Assembly: GCF_901709675.1 (NCBI RefSeq)
Contig: NC_051099.1
Span: 5,768,001-5,832,000 of the forward strand
Length of the DNA: 64,000 nt
Direction: 5' to 3'
Source of the DNA: Syngnathus acus
Lineage: Eukaryota; Chordata; Actinopteri; Syngnathiformes; Syngnathidae
The translations under genes and the position numbers were made by a program. A model generated the notes under the pieces. The model was not told where the DNA came from. It saw nothing but the letters and a program-made list of their open reading frames with translations, and did no database searches. Positions within the stretch are counted from its first letter, which is position 1; each line of letters begins with the position of its first letter. Of this stretch, positions 12,301 to 24,889 are shown in pieces.

Positions 12301-15300
12301 CTCCAGCACAATTGAGACGTGTCTACGTTTCGAAAAAGAAGCCAATCATTAATCAGGAGTTGACTCTTGAGTGCAGAAGTTTCTTTTTGTTAAGTTATGG
12401 TGAGCAGCAATTTGAAAGGAAACCCAACTGCAAGTGGAAGCTTATTTTCTTCCACATTCGTACTTAGTTATTGCATCCCTAACCTTACCCGCCCCCAACC
12501 TGCCCCCCTTTCCCAAGGGCAAACGGCATCCCAACTGTTGTTATCTGCATGGCGAGGCCATGATAGCAAAGCCGCTCGCGTCTTTGGTGATAACGCCGCT
12601 CGGCTGAGACGGGCGAGGTCACCCGGGACTGCGGGCCCGCCATTGAAGAGATAAAATGGGCCTTCCCTCCGCTCTCAAAGGAGGGACGTAGTTAATGCAT
12701 ACATCATTGGACAGGCCCATAAATAGAGCTCTGAGCCACCTTTTTGATGGCTTTATTTTATTTCTTAGGTGGCTAACCGTCACCACTCAACCAAGTACCA
12801 TACTCATGACTGACATTAGAATTCAATAGATTTGTTTCTAAATTACAAATATATATTTTTGGCTAAAATGATGCACAGCGGAGTTACTTATTCCAAATTA
12901 TCACCAGGCCCAAGTCTGTGAGCTCACAATGCTAGTTGGTGCCTCTAGTGGTAAAACAAAGACCAAGAAAAAATATGACATAATTCGAACGTGAGGTTAT
13001 ATTGGTCACGGGCCGTGCACTTTGTATGTGCTTCAATTACTTTTTTTAGTGACCTCATCTAACAATGATGCAATGTGCTTTGTCTCTTTCTGCAGATGCG
13101 CATTCTATATGTACCGCTTGTCCGCACGGGAATTCTATTCAGCCTAGTTTCGACTGCTCGTCCTCATTTTTTTCCAAGGGCAAACTTTCCACCACAATCC
13201 AGCAGCAGCAGTGTGCTGCAGTCACCGCTCCTCATTCTATTTCTATCTATTTGGACTTATATGTCCATCTATACATTATTGAAGCATTTGAGAAGTCGGA
13301 GGAGTGGGAAAAATGCTACAAGCGAGAAGTCCCTGCATGAAGCAGGAAGACAGATGTGGTTTTTTTTTAACCATATTCCGTTCAGGTGTATGAATAATAT
13401 ATGCACAGGCGTTATATACTCTCTGTCTGGTGGTGCTTGCCGAGGGAAGAGGGTTGTGTGGGAGGGGGAGGGGGCGGGGTGCGCAAGATAGGGATCATCA
13501 GTATGCCAAGTGTGTCACTGGAAAGACGCCCTCCACTGAAAGATTGAATTTTGCAGTGAAAACAAGACAGAGAAAAGCCATCAGATTTCGATGGACACTG
13601 GAGTGAATTAATGTCGTGTCTCGATGCTCTGGCTTTTCTGATCTAGTACTTTGTTTAACGGATACACGTTTTATGACCCCTTGTTCTATGCAATTTAAAT
13701 ATAATACCAATGTATTTAAATAACCTACCTGTGACGCTTCCGTCGAAATACTCAAAGAATCAAGGATGATAGGATACCGTGTACATCCCATTTTTGTTTT
13801 ATAATTAACTCAATGTTTTAGTGAAAATGAGACACGCATACTGTTCGGCCAATGGGAAGTCATGCTTTTGTTACCATAACAACCATGTGATCAGCCTGAG
13901 CCTTGTGACTTGATTGGCATTTGCATATTTTTGACGACCAATATAATACATTGAAGAAAACAATACACCCTACAAAATGCTGGACCGACCCGGTTTTGCA
14001 AAAACAAAAAACCATCAACCCAAATTGATGTATTGTATCATTTTTAATCCAAATTGTTTTTTTTTAACTCAGCCTATCTGGAAAAAGCATTAAGACCCTC
14101 CCGCAGCACAGGATAAACGCTTTGGATAATCTTTCCGAAGCATCCAACTGTTGAGCCCTTGATGACTTTAATTGCAAGGGAGGTGAAATGCTCAAACCAG
14201 TAAATGTATAGCACGCTTAACTGAATCTCATCTGGCAAAGACAAAGTGTCCTGATAGGCATTGCGCCAGATAAATTCCTGTAAGGGGCAGAATGAAGTCC
14301 AGTTCAAATTGAATTTGTCGGAAACGAGGTCCAGCGTATCTCCGACCGACCGACCTGATAACATTCCCCGGGCATCCGTTGTGCCGGAGATGTTCTTCCG
14401 ACCAAGAGTAGGCGTGTGTTATCCTTTAACCCGTCTTCCTAATCGTTGGGCGGCGGTGAGGGAGGAAAGAAAGTGGAGCGAAAATACAGGCTCGGTAATC
14501 TATAATAAGCGTGAATGACTTTACATTCATGTATTTCACGAGGAACGCACACTGCCGTGTCGTCACCGCAGGTGAGAGCTCACGGCTGAGGTTAAGACAC
14601 GCTGGGCACAATTTCCCGGAGTAAGAACGATAAGCTTACGATAAGCTTCAAATTGTGCTGCCGCACCATTGAAGGATTATCCGGCGGTAACTAAAGAATG
14701 TCGACGGTTATAGTTGACCATGAGTCTCCATTCAAGCGACAAAAATGGCCTGGAAGGCTGCAGGAGGAATCCACGGGCGATATAGTGACAAATGCGTCCC
14801 GTGGATGAGAAGCGTGAAGATAATGACGCTGACTGTCCGGATGGAAGCTTGAGAAATACCTGAGATTGAAGAGGAAATGTTGCATGCAAATCCGTACTGT
14901 ACCTTTTCTAACACTGATGGATATTTGTGCAGAAAATCAGTCAGGCTGCTTTTTATTGCAGTAGAATACCTTAAAGGGGACATCTTATGGACAATTGGCT
15001 ATTTAATGGCTTGTAAACAAATAGTCGAGTCTCTGGAGCGCCTGTCCACCTATCAGGTGTGAAATTGCACAACCAAGTTCATCTTTTGTGAGCTGCCCGT
15101 TTCCATAAATGCATGTGTAAACAAGCCATTGTGAATTTGTACCAGCTGCATACATTTTGCGCAGGATCATAGAATCGAGTCATTTTGAAAGACCAGATTG
15201 CTTTGGCAAAGTTAACTTCCTTGGACTCAAGATAGTGTGGCTTTCTTCTGTTATTGATTTTTCTCGGCGGTTTAACGGCGCCCTGACGGCTGGCCTGCAC

Positions 15301-18300
15301 GCATCCCGGGGTATCCCTTTATGTTGACGTGTGGGGGTGCCCCCTTCATCCGAAACCTCCTCCGGCCAATCGTCCATCACCGCTGTGCGGGACAGAGCAG
15401 TAAAACTCCAACTCCGGTAGAGGAGGGGCTGTTGAAAAGGAGAATTTCTCCTCTAGATTAGTGTCGCACCGGCACATTATTAAAGCTCCGCTGATCCCAT
15501 TGCACCGCTGAGAATCACCGCAGAACATGAATTCGCTCAGGAAATCAAGAAGCGATGGCGGCAATCCTCCGAGTTAACAAAGCCTTTAATAAAGAAAGCA
15601 GACGATGACACTTTTTATTGAATATTTCAGCAGGCAACCCACGGGAAGACAACCTGGATTTCAAATCCCGGCAAGCGTACGCAAGCGTTGATATTCCCCG
15701 CCGGTGGCCCTCTTGCTCAGCTAGCAACGCTAACGAGGCCAGTTAGCGGTTGTAACTTTCGTCGAGGCCTATTGCGGCCAATAAATGTGTCACGGAGTGA
15801 CGCCGTGGGAGAGACGTGACTGGGATTCAGAGTCGATGTTGGGGTCTGTGTTCGCTCGCGTGGTACGAACATCACTGTTGTGTCGCTACGCTATTATCAT
15901 CATCAGCATTAGCTTAATACTAGCTTAATTATCTTTTCATTATTTACGCGTCAAACCTTCAAAGTCATACCGCAACTTCTTCTGCCTGCCTTTGTCTAAA
16001 ATTGGCTTTTTACCAAAATTGGATGCTATTTATGCCCCATCGTGACAGCAGAAATGAAAGATAATAATGGGTTGATTTCGACCTACGATAACATTGATGC
16101 GAGGGCTCCCAACAAGCCGACCCCAACTTCATTTGGAGGGTGTCTGCGGGGTTGCAATTTACTGACATGCACCTTGGTTCCTCAGCCAAAGGTGTCTCCT
16201 ATCCCGCCAGAGCCAGTGTGAGAAGCACAAAAACGTTTTCAGACTATAAAAGCAATTGCGTGGAGAAAAATAAGATTGGAAAGGATTTAAGGGTAGCCTC
16301 TGCGCCGTGTCCAATCCTGTCTGCAGGCTCAGGTTGATTCGCTGGACCATGTCAGCTGAGCACCGGCTGTCTCCGCCGCATACCATATGTAACGAGGCAA
16401 AAGTGGAAAAGCCCAATCTGCTCGAGTTGGAGTCACAAGTGATAAAAGACTTCCTCATCTCGGAACTGGCCTGTTCCAAAATTTAGCGGGCGTCCTCAAA
16501 CACCATCAGTGACTGAGACAGACAACAAAGCATCACAGAAAACTAATTCAACGCTGCATAGCATATTAAGAGATCCATTTCTTAAGGTAATTGAAGACTC
16601 GAAGGTGTCATTGGATAGATGAATCACAAAGATGGCAAGTCTTTATGCATGGTCGGGGAACGCCAAGCAGACAAAGTAGGTTATTAAGAAATGATTTAAA
16701 AGCTGCCAAAGTCGTGGCAAGTCGACTGCAGGCTGGCATTTTGTTCCAAACATTTTTTATCGCTCTTGTCCTCATGACAGCGGAGCTGAAGGACTCAGCA
16801 TTTCTTGTTTTCACTTTTTAAGTCCCTATTGACAATTTTTTCCAATGCAGCGTGTGGTATCCCAAAATGAAAAACGATTCATCCAAGGACAAGACCAGCA
16901 TTCGATAAAAGGCCGACTCACATCGGTGCGTTGGGGTGACAAAAGCCTCAACGCTTTTTTGCTTTTTAACGTTGTGATGCAGATTTTGGCTTTTGGAATT
17001 GTTTGATGGAGGGACGCCGGTCGATGGACTTAAAGCAAGCAGCCTCTCAGATTGAGTTCATTGTGTTGGCCCTATCTGCTCTTCAAGATAGCCGGCTGAA
17101 ATTGAATCCACATTTGTCGAGTGCCTGTCCACCTGTGCGCAAAGGCATACCAGACTCGTGTCTGGATGGAATTGCCTTTTGGAAGACGAGGCGGGCGATA
17201 ACCACTTGACTTGTGAGTCGGGGGGGAATATCCGAGACGCCTGCGGAGTGGACGAGTAGGAGGGAGAGAATGTGCCGACTGATTCCTCACTTCAGCTCCT
17301 TTGGTACACTCCAAGTTGCTCGGTCAGATGAGAATCCCGTAGGTAAGCCCTTCACCGACACTAGCGACCATTTTAGTCAAGGATATCCAAGATTCTTTAC
17401 CACTGCAGATAATAATTTCAAATACCGTCTTGTCTGTTGTCTGACCATAAAATAGGATTAAAGATATAAAAGGACCAATGTTGTCGGAAACTGGCAGGCA
17501 GACAAAAAAATTGACAAAGTGGGGGATCTTGGTCTTTAGGTGCGCTTTAGCTCCCGAGTCGGTCTACCAGCGGCCCGGGGATCGATAGCGGTCGCAATCA
17601 CGGCATCGACCGGTGGCAGGGCTGTAAACGGGATGCAGTTGTTAAGATGTGAAGGCGCTGAAATACACTCGACGCCACGTCATAAACACACCTCCGATTT
17701 TGTAGCTGGACGGCGGTTTCATCATTGGAAACTGTAGTCAGTGGTTCTTTGAAAGTTAGCTAACTTCAAAAATATTCAAGTTGACCAAGTTGCCCAGTTC
17801 GGGAAATGTTTCTGCCTTGATAAAAGCATTGAAGAGACAATTGGGACTTGTTTGAAAAAGTCTCTAATATGTCCTCTTTAATTATTTAGAGGGAACATGA
17901 AGTGACTCCAGATAAGGCGATCGAGGGTGGGCTCCTGATATTGGATTTGCCTCCATTAGTATGCCCGGCGTCATGGCTCCACAGTGATTAGCGAGGTTTT
18001 GAGATGCAGGGTGCACTCAGGTCAGAGGAAGAGGGGCGGCTCTCGCTCTTTTGGCCTCGTTAGTTAATTACGCCACAGTCTGGCGATCGCTCGCGCGAGC
18101 GGAATACGCGAGTGATCGGCGTGTGTCGGGTCGGCCCCCGAAACCACAAACTTGGAAGGGAATATCAAATGTACGTCTAGCAGAAATGTGCCCATAGGTA
18201 GCCGATTCCTTGCTGTTGACTTTTGAAATGTCAAAGCCAAATAGGGCCTCTTTGATGGAGTCTAATGGAGGTCGTGATCAGTTCTAACAGCTGCCGAGAC

Positions 18301-19240
18301 GTTTCGTTTAACGCTACGACTGAGTCTGTAGTGCGAGGTCACGCAAAGTAGGAGCAGCTTGAAGTCTGGCCCGGACGTCTCCTCTCGAAGGTACCTGTTT
18401 GCGTTTTCCCGATAATAATCCAACCTCACTCGGGGGTCTCTGTCCCCTTCTAATAGACTTTAATTGGAAGGAACATTCAGGTCAGGTTAGAGTTTGACTC
18501 GCAAAGCGATAATGAAGGTTTACGAGCGGGTCGGCCATGTTGGAATACTGCCGAGAACAATAACTGCAAATGCCTCGGAATCTCAATAATGTACTACAGA
18601 CTCCCTTATGACCACAACCATCTGTCCAAACAAGTGGTCGGTCTATCGAGGCGCCGCTGCAACGGATCGTTGGCCCACGTTCACCAGCGTTTCAAACGCT
18701 ACGAGAAAATCACATGCAGCGAGCTGTTTTGGTTGCGTCAAATCTTCTGAAATACCGAAAGGGGTTAAAGATAAACATACGAAACTCTTGACTTCTACTG
18801 GAGACTTTTGTGTTCCTTCCACTTGTAATATCTCTAGATGACAAGTAACGAGGTTGTCGGGTTTGGGGAGTGATGGCAACAGCTGTAATCCCCGCAAAGC
18901 CGCGGCTGCTGAATGACTGAAGGCTGCGAAGAGTTCGAGGAGCTTAGGAGCCGACGCGCCTGTGTCGATTTGATTAAGGCGGCCGACACCCGCACCCGGG
19001 ACTTGGAAAAAGGCCGCTTAGTGTTTTGTGCCTCGTCTGCGACTACAGCAGGTTAATGATAAGTGGTGGAGATAGCTTTAGGATGTGTTCTGAAAGGCTC
19101 ATTTATTTCACGCCGGCGACACAAATTGTGTGGGCATCGTTCTCAGTGCTTGTTGGAATAATTAAAGGAAAAATTTTTCCGCCATATTTTCACTTGCAAA
19201 TCTCCAGTGTATTCCTAATTGTTTGATGTCAAAGTCTTAT

Positions 19241-19656
19241 TATCGTATTTGCCGGACTATAAGGCGCACCGGACTATAAGGCGCACCTTCAATGAATGGC
19301 CCATTTTAAAACTTTGTCCTTATATAAGGCGCACTGGACTATAAGGCCCATCATTAATGCATCATGTCAGATTTCTAATCCAAATCAAATCATTCTCCAT
19401 TTTATCTTTTTTATTTCAACTTCAGACGCAACAAATTACTTTATAATCACAAAATAGTGATCCATAGTCTTTTTGATTCATGATTCATAGTCTTCAGCGG
19501 GCCACTTATGATTGATTTCATGACACAATGCTTCGGGCCAGTTTAAATTTAGGAATTTGGTCCATATATAAGGTGCATCGGACTATAAGGCGCACTGTCG
19601 GCTTTTGAGAAAATTTTAGGTATTTAGATGCGCCTTATAGTCCGGAAAATACGGTA
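19241..19656. mobile_element. inverted-repeat (MITE-like) element, copy 1
   Basis: Both ends carry the same sequence in inverted orientation: the left end reads TATCGTATTTGCCGGACTAT and the right end, reverse-complemented, TACCGTATTTTCCGGACTAT. Inside the left end the unit GGACTATAAGGCGCACC is repeated, and a similar unit recurs near 19570-19590. There is no coding capacity. Structure and size (about 416 bp) fit a short non-autonomous DNA transposon. A second copy with the same internal landmarks lies at 23923-24326. The superfamily is not assigned, because no clear target-site duplication was seen. Confidence 0.75.
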
Positions 19657-20137
19657 ACTCATTCGATGCCATTGTTGATGACGCAGAAAGCCTGACTGGT
19701 AAAATATCGCTTGTTCAATGAGTTCCCAATAAAATAACTGCTAACCACACTAGCAGTTGATTTAGACAAAGTGCACTTGCAATGACCCATCTTGAGGTTT
19801 TGCCACTTGGGAGAAAAATGGTGTGAATCCAAACTTGCTCCAGCACATATATCTTGTTATGCGATTACAGAAGACAACCTGCAACATAAATTGTATTGCG
19901 GGGCTTGACATGTGTAAGACGTATGCTCGGCGTTCACTCTGCTGTCACTCATGGCTACGAATGTCATGCCTCAGTTCACTTAGGCTGTTAAAAGAGAGAC
20001 AAAATAGCTTCGGGTGTGCCTTTCAACCATTTTTCAACTGGTGAGACACGGGCGGCGGGCCGGGAATGCTTTTGTGTCTAGTAGTGCGAGTAGAACTAAA
20101 ATTCTACTGGCTTTGGAGCATGTTTGGCTAAGAACAC

Positions 20138-20158
20138 TTTTTTTTTTTTTTTTTTTTT
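20138..20158 (+). repeat. poly-T run
   Basis: Twenty-one consecutive T residues in non-coding sequence. It could be the tail of a minus-strand retroposed element, but no recognisable element body was seen beside it. Confidence 0.9.
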
Positions 20159-23066
20159 AATCGAGTCTCCAAGATGAAGCTCTCAAGGTCTAAATTTCAA
20201 ACGAAGCCTCTCGAAGTCTTTGTTACAAAATATTAATATTAATATTTGTTACAAAAGACTTCCATTTTAGAAAAATCATCCAAATTGTTGTCAATTCTGA
20301 CTATTAGCACAAATGGTGTAAATGTTCAGTGCCTTGCTCAAGGGCCCTTAGGAAGCAATTTAACACGATGAAAAAGACACACACAAACATTTCGAGGCAG
20401 CGATTACAGCTTGACAATTGATGTAAATGGAAAAGTGGACCCAAACCGAAGGGTGCAAAGATTATAAGAAATCAGACAAGAAAACTAGCACGCCACTCGA
20501 CAATCATTTTGCGGTCTCAAGGGTTGAGTGGGAGCCCACCTTCACTTCAAGCTCTACTTTCATCCCCTTCATTACAGAGCATATGAGGTGAATGTTTTTA
20601 TTAAGGAGATTCCCAGAAGGGATTCATGAATAGATATTGCTCAGACTTGCGCTGATTCTCACTCGCAAGGTCATACATGCACATTGAATGGATCACAACA
20701 TCCTTGCATTGCGTCCCTTTTATGTCCATTTCTAGCCAGGTAGCTTAGTTGCTTGCTTGGTTGTAGGACCCTAGACGGTTTCTTGGTTTTGCAGTCGCAC
20801 TTTTCAATCAAGTCAGGCGGCAATATTTTTTTGTAGAAAACAAAAAAGCCAAAACATTTCTTCCCCCAGCTGAACATCCAATGGCGCTTGTGTTGCGAGC
20901 AGACGTGAACTGAGTGCAAGCTTGGCGAAATGATGTCTGCGCTTCCCCGCGGAGTGCGTTTTGCCCTCCGTGCATGCTAAGCATCGCTAGGCGACGAGTA
21001 GCCTCCTTGTGTCGGCACCGAATGCCAAACTGGGTTTGGATTTGTCTGTTTAACTTCTCATCACCTTCAAATTTTGAACCACATTGTTGCGAAAGCCCCC
21101 CCATAGCTAAATCGGTCTTATATTTTGAATAATTCTTTGAAGCAGTATCTTACAATTCATACCACGAGTCTAAATAATTGTTTTGTTTGTTCCGCTGAGA
21201 GCACATTTGATCAAGTTAAACAGCACGTTGTCTTACTTTTCTAGGGTCGTGCAAGGTGATGGAAGTGAGTTAACAGTATCTGTGGGAGGGAAAGCACCGC
21301 AGGCTATCGGCTTTCGTCTTTCTTGGCTTTTCTTTTCTTTTTTAAAAAAAGTCTCACACGGGTTTGACACACGAGCCTCGGCGGCCTCCTTTGTTCCTCA
21401 GAGGAGGAGAGCGAGTGGCTATTTCGAGGACCCGGAGTGAGAAAATGGTTGAAGGAAAAGCAATTCTTCTCACACCGCCTTGGACTTGTTTTTGTTGCTT
21501 TTAGCACGGTAGATGTAATCAGTGGGATTGTCTTGGAGGGGGTTCACGGTATCTACGCGAGGTTACGAAATGGACACCGTGTTTTCTTTCTATCTACCTC
21601 CAACCTGGAAAAGCAAACGGTGCGCCGGGGTTTAGCACCGCAGCAACCACTGGGAGTGAACGTTCGTCCGGTGAAGTCAATGTCCCACACAAGACGAGGC
21701 AATCGTGGAGATTTGTGGCTGATACAAATATCCTTTTATTTTAGAATTGCCCAATCAAATGCTCTCACCGGAACCACGCGGCCCACGAGCTGTAGGTTTT
21801 ACACCCCCTCTCATAACAGCAGAATCATATTTTAGTCAAGAAGCGACGCCTGGCTCGAGGATCTCATCATGTCAGGATCGCAGCGGGAGTCCTTGGGAAG
21901 CGTTTGCACAAATCTCCCGGTGAGAATCCAAACAGACTCCCTCCTGCTTGTGTGATGTGCCGACATAGCCGAGGCTCAGCGGGATTTTTCAGATTAGAGC
22001 AGGGATCACAATTCAGCACACACCACTCAATTAAGAGAAGTATAAACCTTTGTGAAATAATCGTGGGAATAAATATCAATTCCGTCATGATTTACACATT
22101 ATCAAAATAACTGGAATCCATTTCTTAAAATGTACCATTTTTCTATGTTTTGGTAGCTGCGATAAAAAAGACCTGTTAAAGAAAACTCTTTAATTTAGCA
22201 TCTCACACCGTCCAAATGATCCGATGAAAGAGAAAAGTGTCTTGGAATAACTCGAGTCAGCTCTCTTGTATTGATACAGAGAGAAAAATCAATCGTCGCG
22301 GCTAAAAATACTTGCAAGACAGATGCTGCGCTTCTTCTTCATCTGGGCGGTGGGGAGCTTGGCTTTGGGCAAGGTCGCCGGTTTTATGAACAGTTTGTGA
22401 TGAGTGCAGCGGGTGAGCGCTGTCGCCTCTTGTTTGTTTTTTCGGCAGCGCTAAGGCGAAACGCAAACCAGCGCCAGTGCACTCGCCACTTGACCTCAAG
22501 ATGAAATCATTTGAAAATGGAAATAACCCACGCTGGCTATGAGTAGACAAAATCCCGCTATTTACCCGATATCGACTCCAATCGATACGGTTTTCGATGA
22601 ATTGATGTTTGAGACTTCCGCTGTACAGTTTCTTATCTTTCCAGTTATTGACTTGACAGTTATGGTACGATGGGTGGATGCGATGCACGCCTGAAGTGAG
22701 AAGTCGCTGAACTCAAACAAAGCAAGAATCTCACTCCTCCATTTTCTCGGGTCAAGGTGGCCTTCATGTCTGCGCAAGCGAGCAACATAATAGAGTTTAC
22801 AAGCGGAGCGAGACCACCCCCTCCTCAGCGAGGTCCCGGCCCGTTTGTTTATGTCTGCGTCGCATTCGGATAGCCGCGGTCGACGTACTCCGAGATGGAT
22901 ATCGGCCAACTGAATAAGAGCTCACCAATGTTCTTGGATTGTAAATTGCTACGCTAATCTGCTACTCAATATGATATGCATGCTTTTTGTTTTGTTCATC
23001 TGTGACGTTCCTTTTTATTGACGTTGGATATATTGTGTTTGTGTCCCCCCCGCCCGACCCCTGCAG

Positions 23067-23141
23067 TTGCTATCCAGGTGCAGGTCACTCCAACACACAG
23101 AGAGATCAGCGTGGGAGAGTCCAAGTTTTTCCTCTGTGAAG
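23067..23141 (+). CDS. ncam1: ncam1 exon 1: N-terminal half of Ig domain 1
   Basis: The acceptor CCCCTGCAG and donor GGTAAGC bound 75 bases that start and end in phase 1. The translation after the split valine begins AIQVQVTPTHREISVGESK and ends FFLCE. It aligns with the mature N-terminus of mammalian NCAM1 (LQVDIVPSQGEISVGESKFFLCQ). The C of FFLC is the first disulfide cysteine of Ig1, and signal-peptide cleavage should fall just before or at the start of this exon. Ig1 takes part in homophilic binding with Ig2. The preceding signal-peptide exon 0 must end in phase 1 and was not found with certainty. Confidence 0.95.
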
Positions 23142-23830
23142 GTAAGCTAGCACCTGGAGATGGGACGGACAAACTGGGCGTTGGGTTTTTGGTCTGTTTG
23201 AGGTTGGTGGGTTATTACCGACGCCGCAGTCCGTCAGGGGATTAAAAGAGAAACATTTGGTTGTTGGGGTTCCACTTGATGTTTTTCCAAACTGCATTTT
23301 TGTTTCAATACTCAGCCGTTTGCAATACTGCCGGCAAAAAAAAGTATTTGGTTCCGAGTGCCTGCTTACTAGTCAGGCATTTTACACCACCTGAGCCGGA
23401 GGTGCTGCGTTCCAAGGCAATCTTTTTTTTTTCTGGTCATCTCCTGCTGGGACTGTTTCCCAAGCAAATCTTATCACTTTACCTCAACTCTTGCTTTTGG
23501 CTTCCGTCAAATATGTTCGTCTTTCCCAGTAGGAAAGGAAAATGACTTTGGCGCCAGTTTTCCTAAGCTCTGAAAATGCAGGCGGAGGATTCAGTCTTTG
23601 CAAAATGGCACAAACTTCTTATTTGTAGCTTTCATGCAGAGGCGTGATGGTCGAAGCGCCATTCATTCACAGTTGCAGATTCACGCAATTATATCTCCGG
23701 CGATGTCATAAAAATTGCCATCAACACAAAGAGGAGTGAATAGCCTTCTTCACGTGCGAGTGCTTTTTCCAACATCTTATTGGGGGGGGCTGAAATGTAC
23801 TACCCAAACACCATTGGCCACTTTCAAACA

Positions 23831-23910
23831 GTAAATGGTAAATCGTTTGCACTTATATAGCATTTTTATTTACCCAGCTGGTCCCCAAAGTGCTTTCCAA
23901 AAGTATTTAC
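23831..23910. repeat. fragment of a teleost interspersed repeat
   Basis: The stretch includes TAAATGGTAAATCG, then CACTTATATAGCATTTTT, then GGTCCCCAAAGTGCTTT. I recognise this combination as a repeat common in fish genomes, but only from memory; it was not compared with a library. It ends just before the left end of the inverted-repeat element at 23923, so that element may have landed in or beside it. Confidence 0.45.
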
Positions 23911-23922
23911 AGTAATATATAT

Positions 23923-24326
23923 CCCGTATTTTCCGCACTATAAGGCGCACCGGATTATAAGGCGCACCTTCAATGAATGGCCCATTTTAAAACTTTGTTC
24001 AAATAGAAGGGGCATTGGATTATAAGGCACACAGAATAAATAAGTCAACGTTGCTCAAACGTTAATGCAATCACAATATATTAACACTCGAAATTGTGAG
24101 AACAATAACAATACTATAACAATACTATATAATAACTCAACGTTGCTCAAATGTTAATATCACACAACACACAAACTAAACACGTCAAGCTTACTTTAAT
24201 AAATTAGTCCTCATCCACGAATCCATATTGGTCCATATATAAGGCGCACCGGATTATAAGGTGCACTGTCGGCTTTTGAGAAAATTTGAGGTTTTTAGGT
24301 GCGCATTATAGTGCGGAAAATACGGT
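23923..24326. mobile_element. inverted-repeat (MITE-like) element, copy 2
   Basis: The left end CCGTATTTTCCGCACTATAA matches the reverse complement of the right end (TTATAGTGCGGAAAATACGG). It shares with copy 1 the doubled GGCGCACC units, the inner landmark TTCAATGAATGGCCCATTTT and the right-hand stretch GTCGGCTTTTGAGAAAATTT. The orientation is the same as copy 1. No coding capacity. Together the copies define one non-autonomous family, with this copy about 4.3 kb from the other and ncam1 exon 1 between them. Confidence 0.75.
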
Positions 24327-24466
24327 ACAACGGTATTCCTGGTAAATGTCGCGTCACAGTGTCCTTTGAGACGGAACTCATCAAATGAATGTAATCCAGT
24401 CAGCTAGTTTGAAATCTACTTGTTTGGACTTGTGGATGAAATAAAATCCCGGGATCATTTTCTCAG

Positions 24467-24676
24467 TTGTGGGAGACGCTAAAGACATAGACTGGTTTGC
24501 CCCCAACGGAGAAAAGATCCTGCCCAACAACCCCAACATCCAAGTGAGCCGCAACGACGAAACCACCTCCACGCTCACCATTTACCACGCCGACGTGGAC
24601 CACGCCGGCATCTATAAATGCGTGGCCAAGAACGGTGACAAGGAGGCCCAGGCCACAGTCCAAGTCAAGATCTTTC
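24467..24676 (+). CDS. ncam1: ncam1 exon 2: C-terminal half of Ig domain 1
   Basis: 210 bases, phase 1 to phase 1, bounded by TTTTCTCAG and CGTAAGTG. The product starts VGDAKDIDWFAPNGEKILP and later reads STLTIYHADVDHAGIYKC. That is the tryptophan of strand C and the DxGxYxC motif closing the Ig1 disulfide. The human counterpart is VAGDAKDKDISWFSPNGEKL. It ends in QVKIF, the Ig1-Ig2 linker. The following intron is only 69 bases. Confidence 0.96.
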
Positions 24677-24745
24677 GTAAGTGGACCGAACCTTTAGATT
24701 TTGCCATCGGATCCCGACTTTACTTTTTTTTTTTCTCCCTTACAG

Positions 24746-24889
24746 AAAAGATTACCTTCAAGAATGTTCCCAGCCCGCAGGAGTTCAACGAGGGCGACGA
24801 CGCCGACATTGTCTGCGATGTGGTCGGTTCGCCGGTGCCCTTCATTATTTGGAAGCATAAAGGTGCCAGAATCCAGGCCAACAAAGACG
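24746..24889 (+). CDS. ncam1: ncam1 exon 3: N-terminal half of Ig domain 2
   Basis: 144 bases, phase 1 to 1, after a T-rich tract ending TTACAG and before GGTGAG. The product contains ITFKNVPSPQEFNEGDDADI, then VCDVVGSPVPFIIWKHKG. These carry the first Ig2 cysteine and the C-strand tryptophan. WKHKG is the core of the mammalian Ig2 heparin-binding segment (KHKGRDVILKKD in human). Here the following residues are ARIQANKD, so the second basic cluster is thinner. Ig2 contacts Ig1 in homophilic binding. Confidence 0.96.

Larger units (their letters stand above)
1..23066. other. non-coding region, presumed ncam1 intron 0 and/or upstream sequence
   Basis: No exon of a recognisable protein family was found on either strand. 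Open frames here reach 176 codons but show no domain, no family resemblance and no consistent splice context. In vertebrates the first intron of NCAM1, between the signal-peptide exon and the first Ig exon, is very large, so this stretch is probably part of it. It contains one inverted-repeat element (19241-19656), homopolymer runs (A near 272, C at 9308-9324, T at 20138-20158) and RFX-like motifs at 844 and 9362. The assignment to intron 0 is inference, because exon 0 was not located with confidence. Confidence 0.6.
23142..24466 (+). other. ncam1: ncam1 intron 1
   Basis: A GT-AG intron of 1325 bases. It holds a fragment of a fish interspersed repeat at about 23831-23910 and, directly beyond it, a 404-bp inverted-repeat element (23923-24326). 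Nothing else with coding potential was seen. The frame at 23261-23545 has no family resemblance. Confidence 0.85.

Noticed and set aside
13870-13883. Third RFX-like motif GTTACCATAACAAC
   Set aside because: The right half-site departs from the consensus at two key positions; mentioned only as a weak relative.
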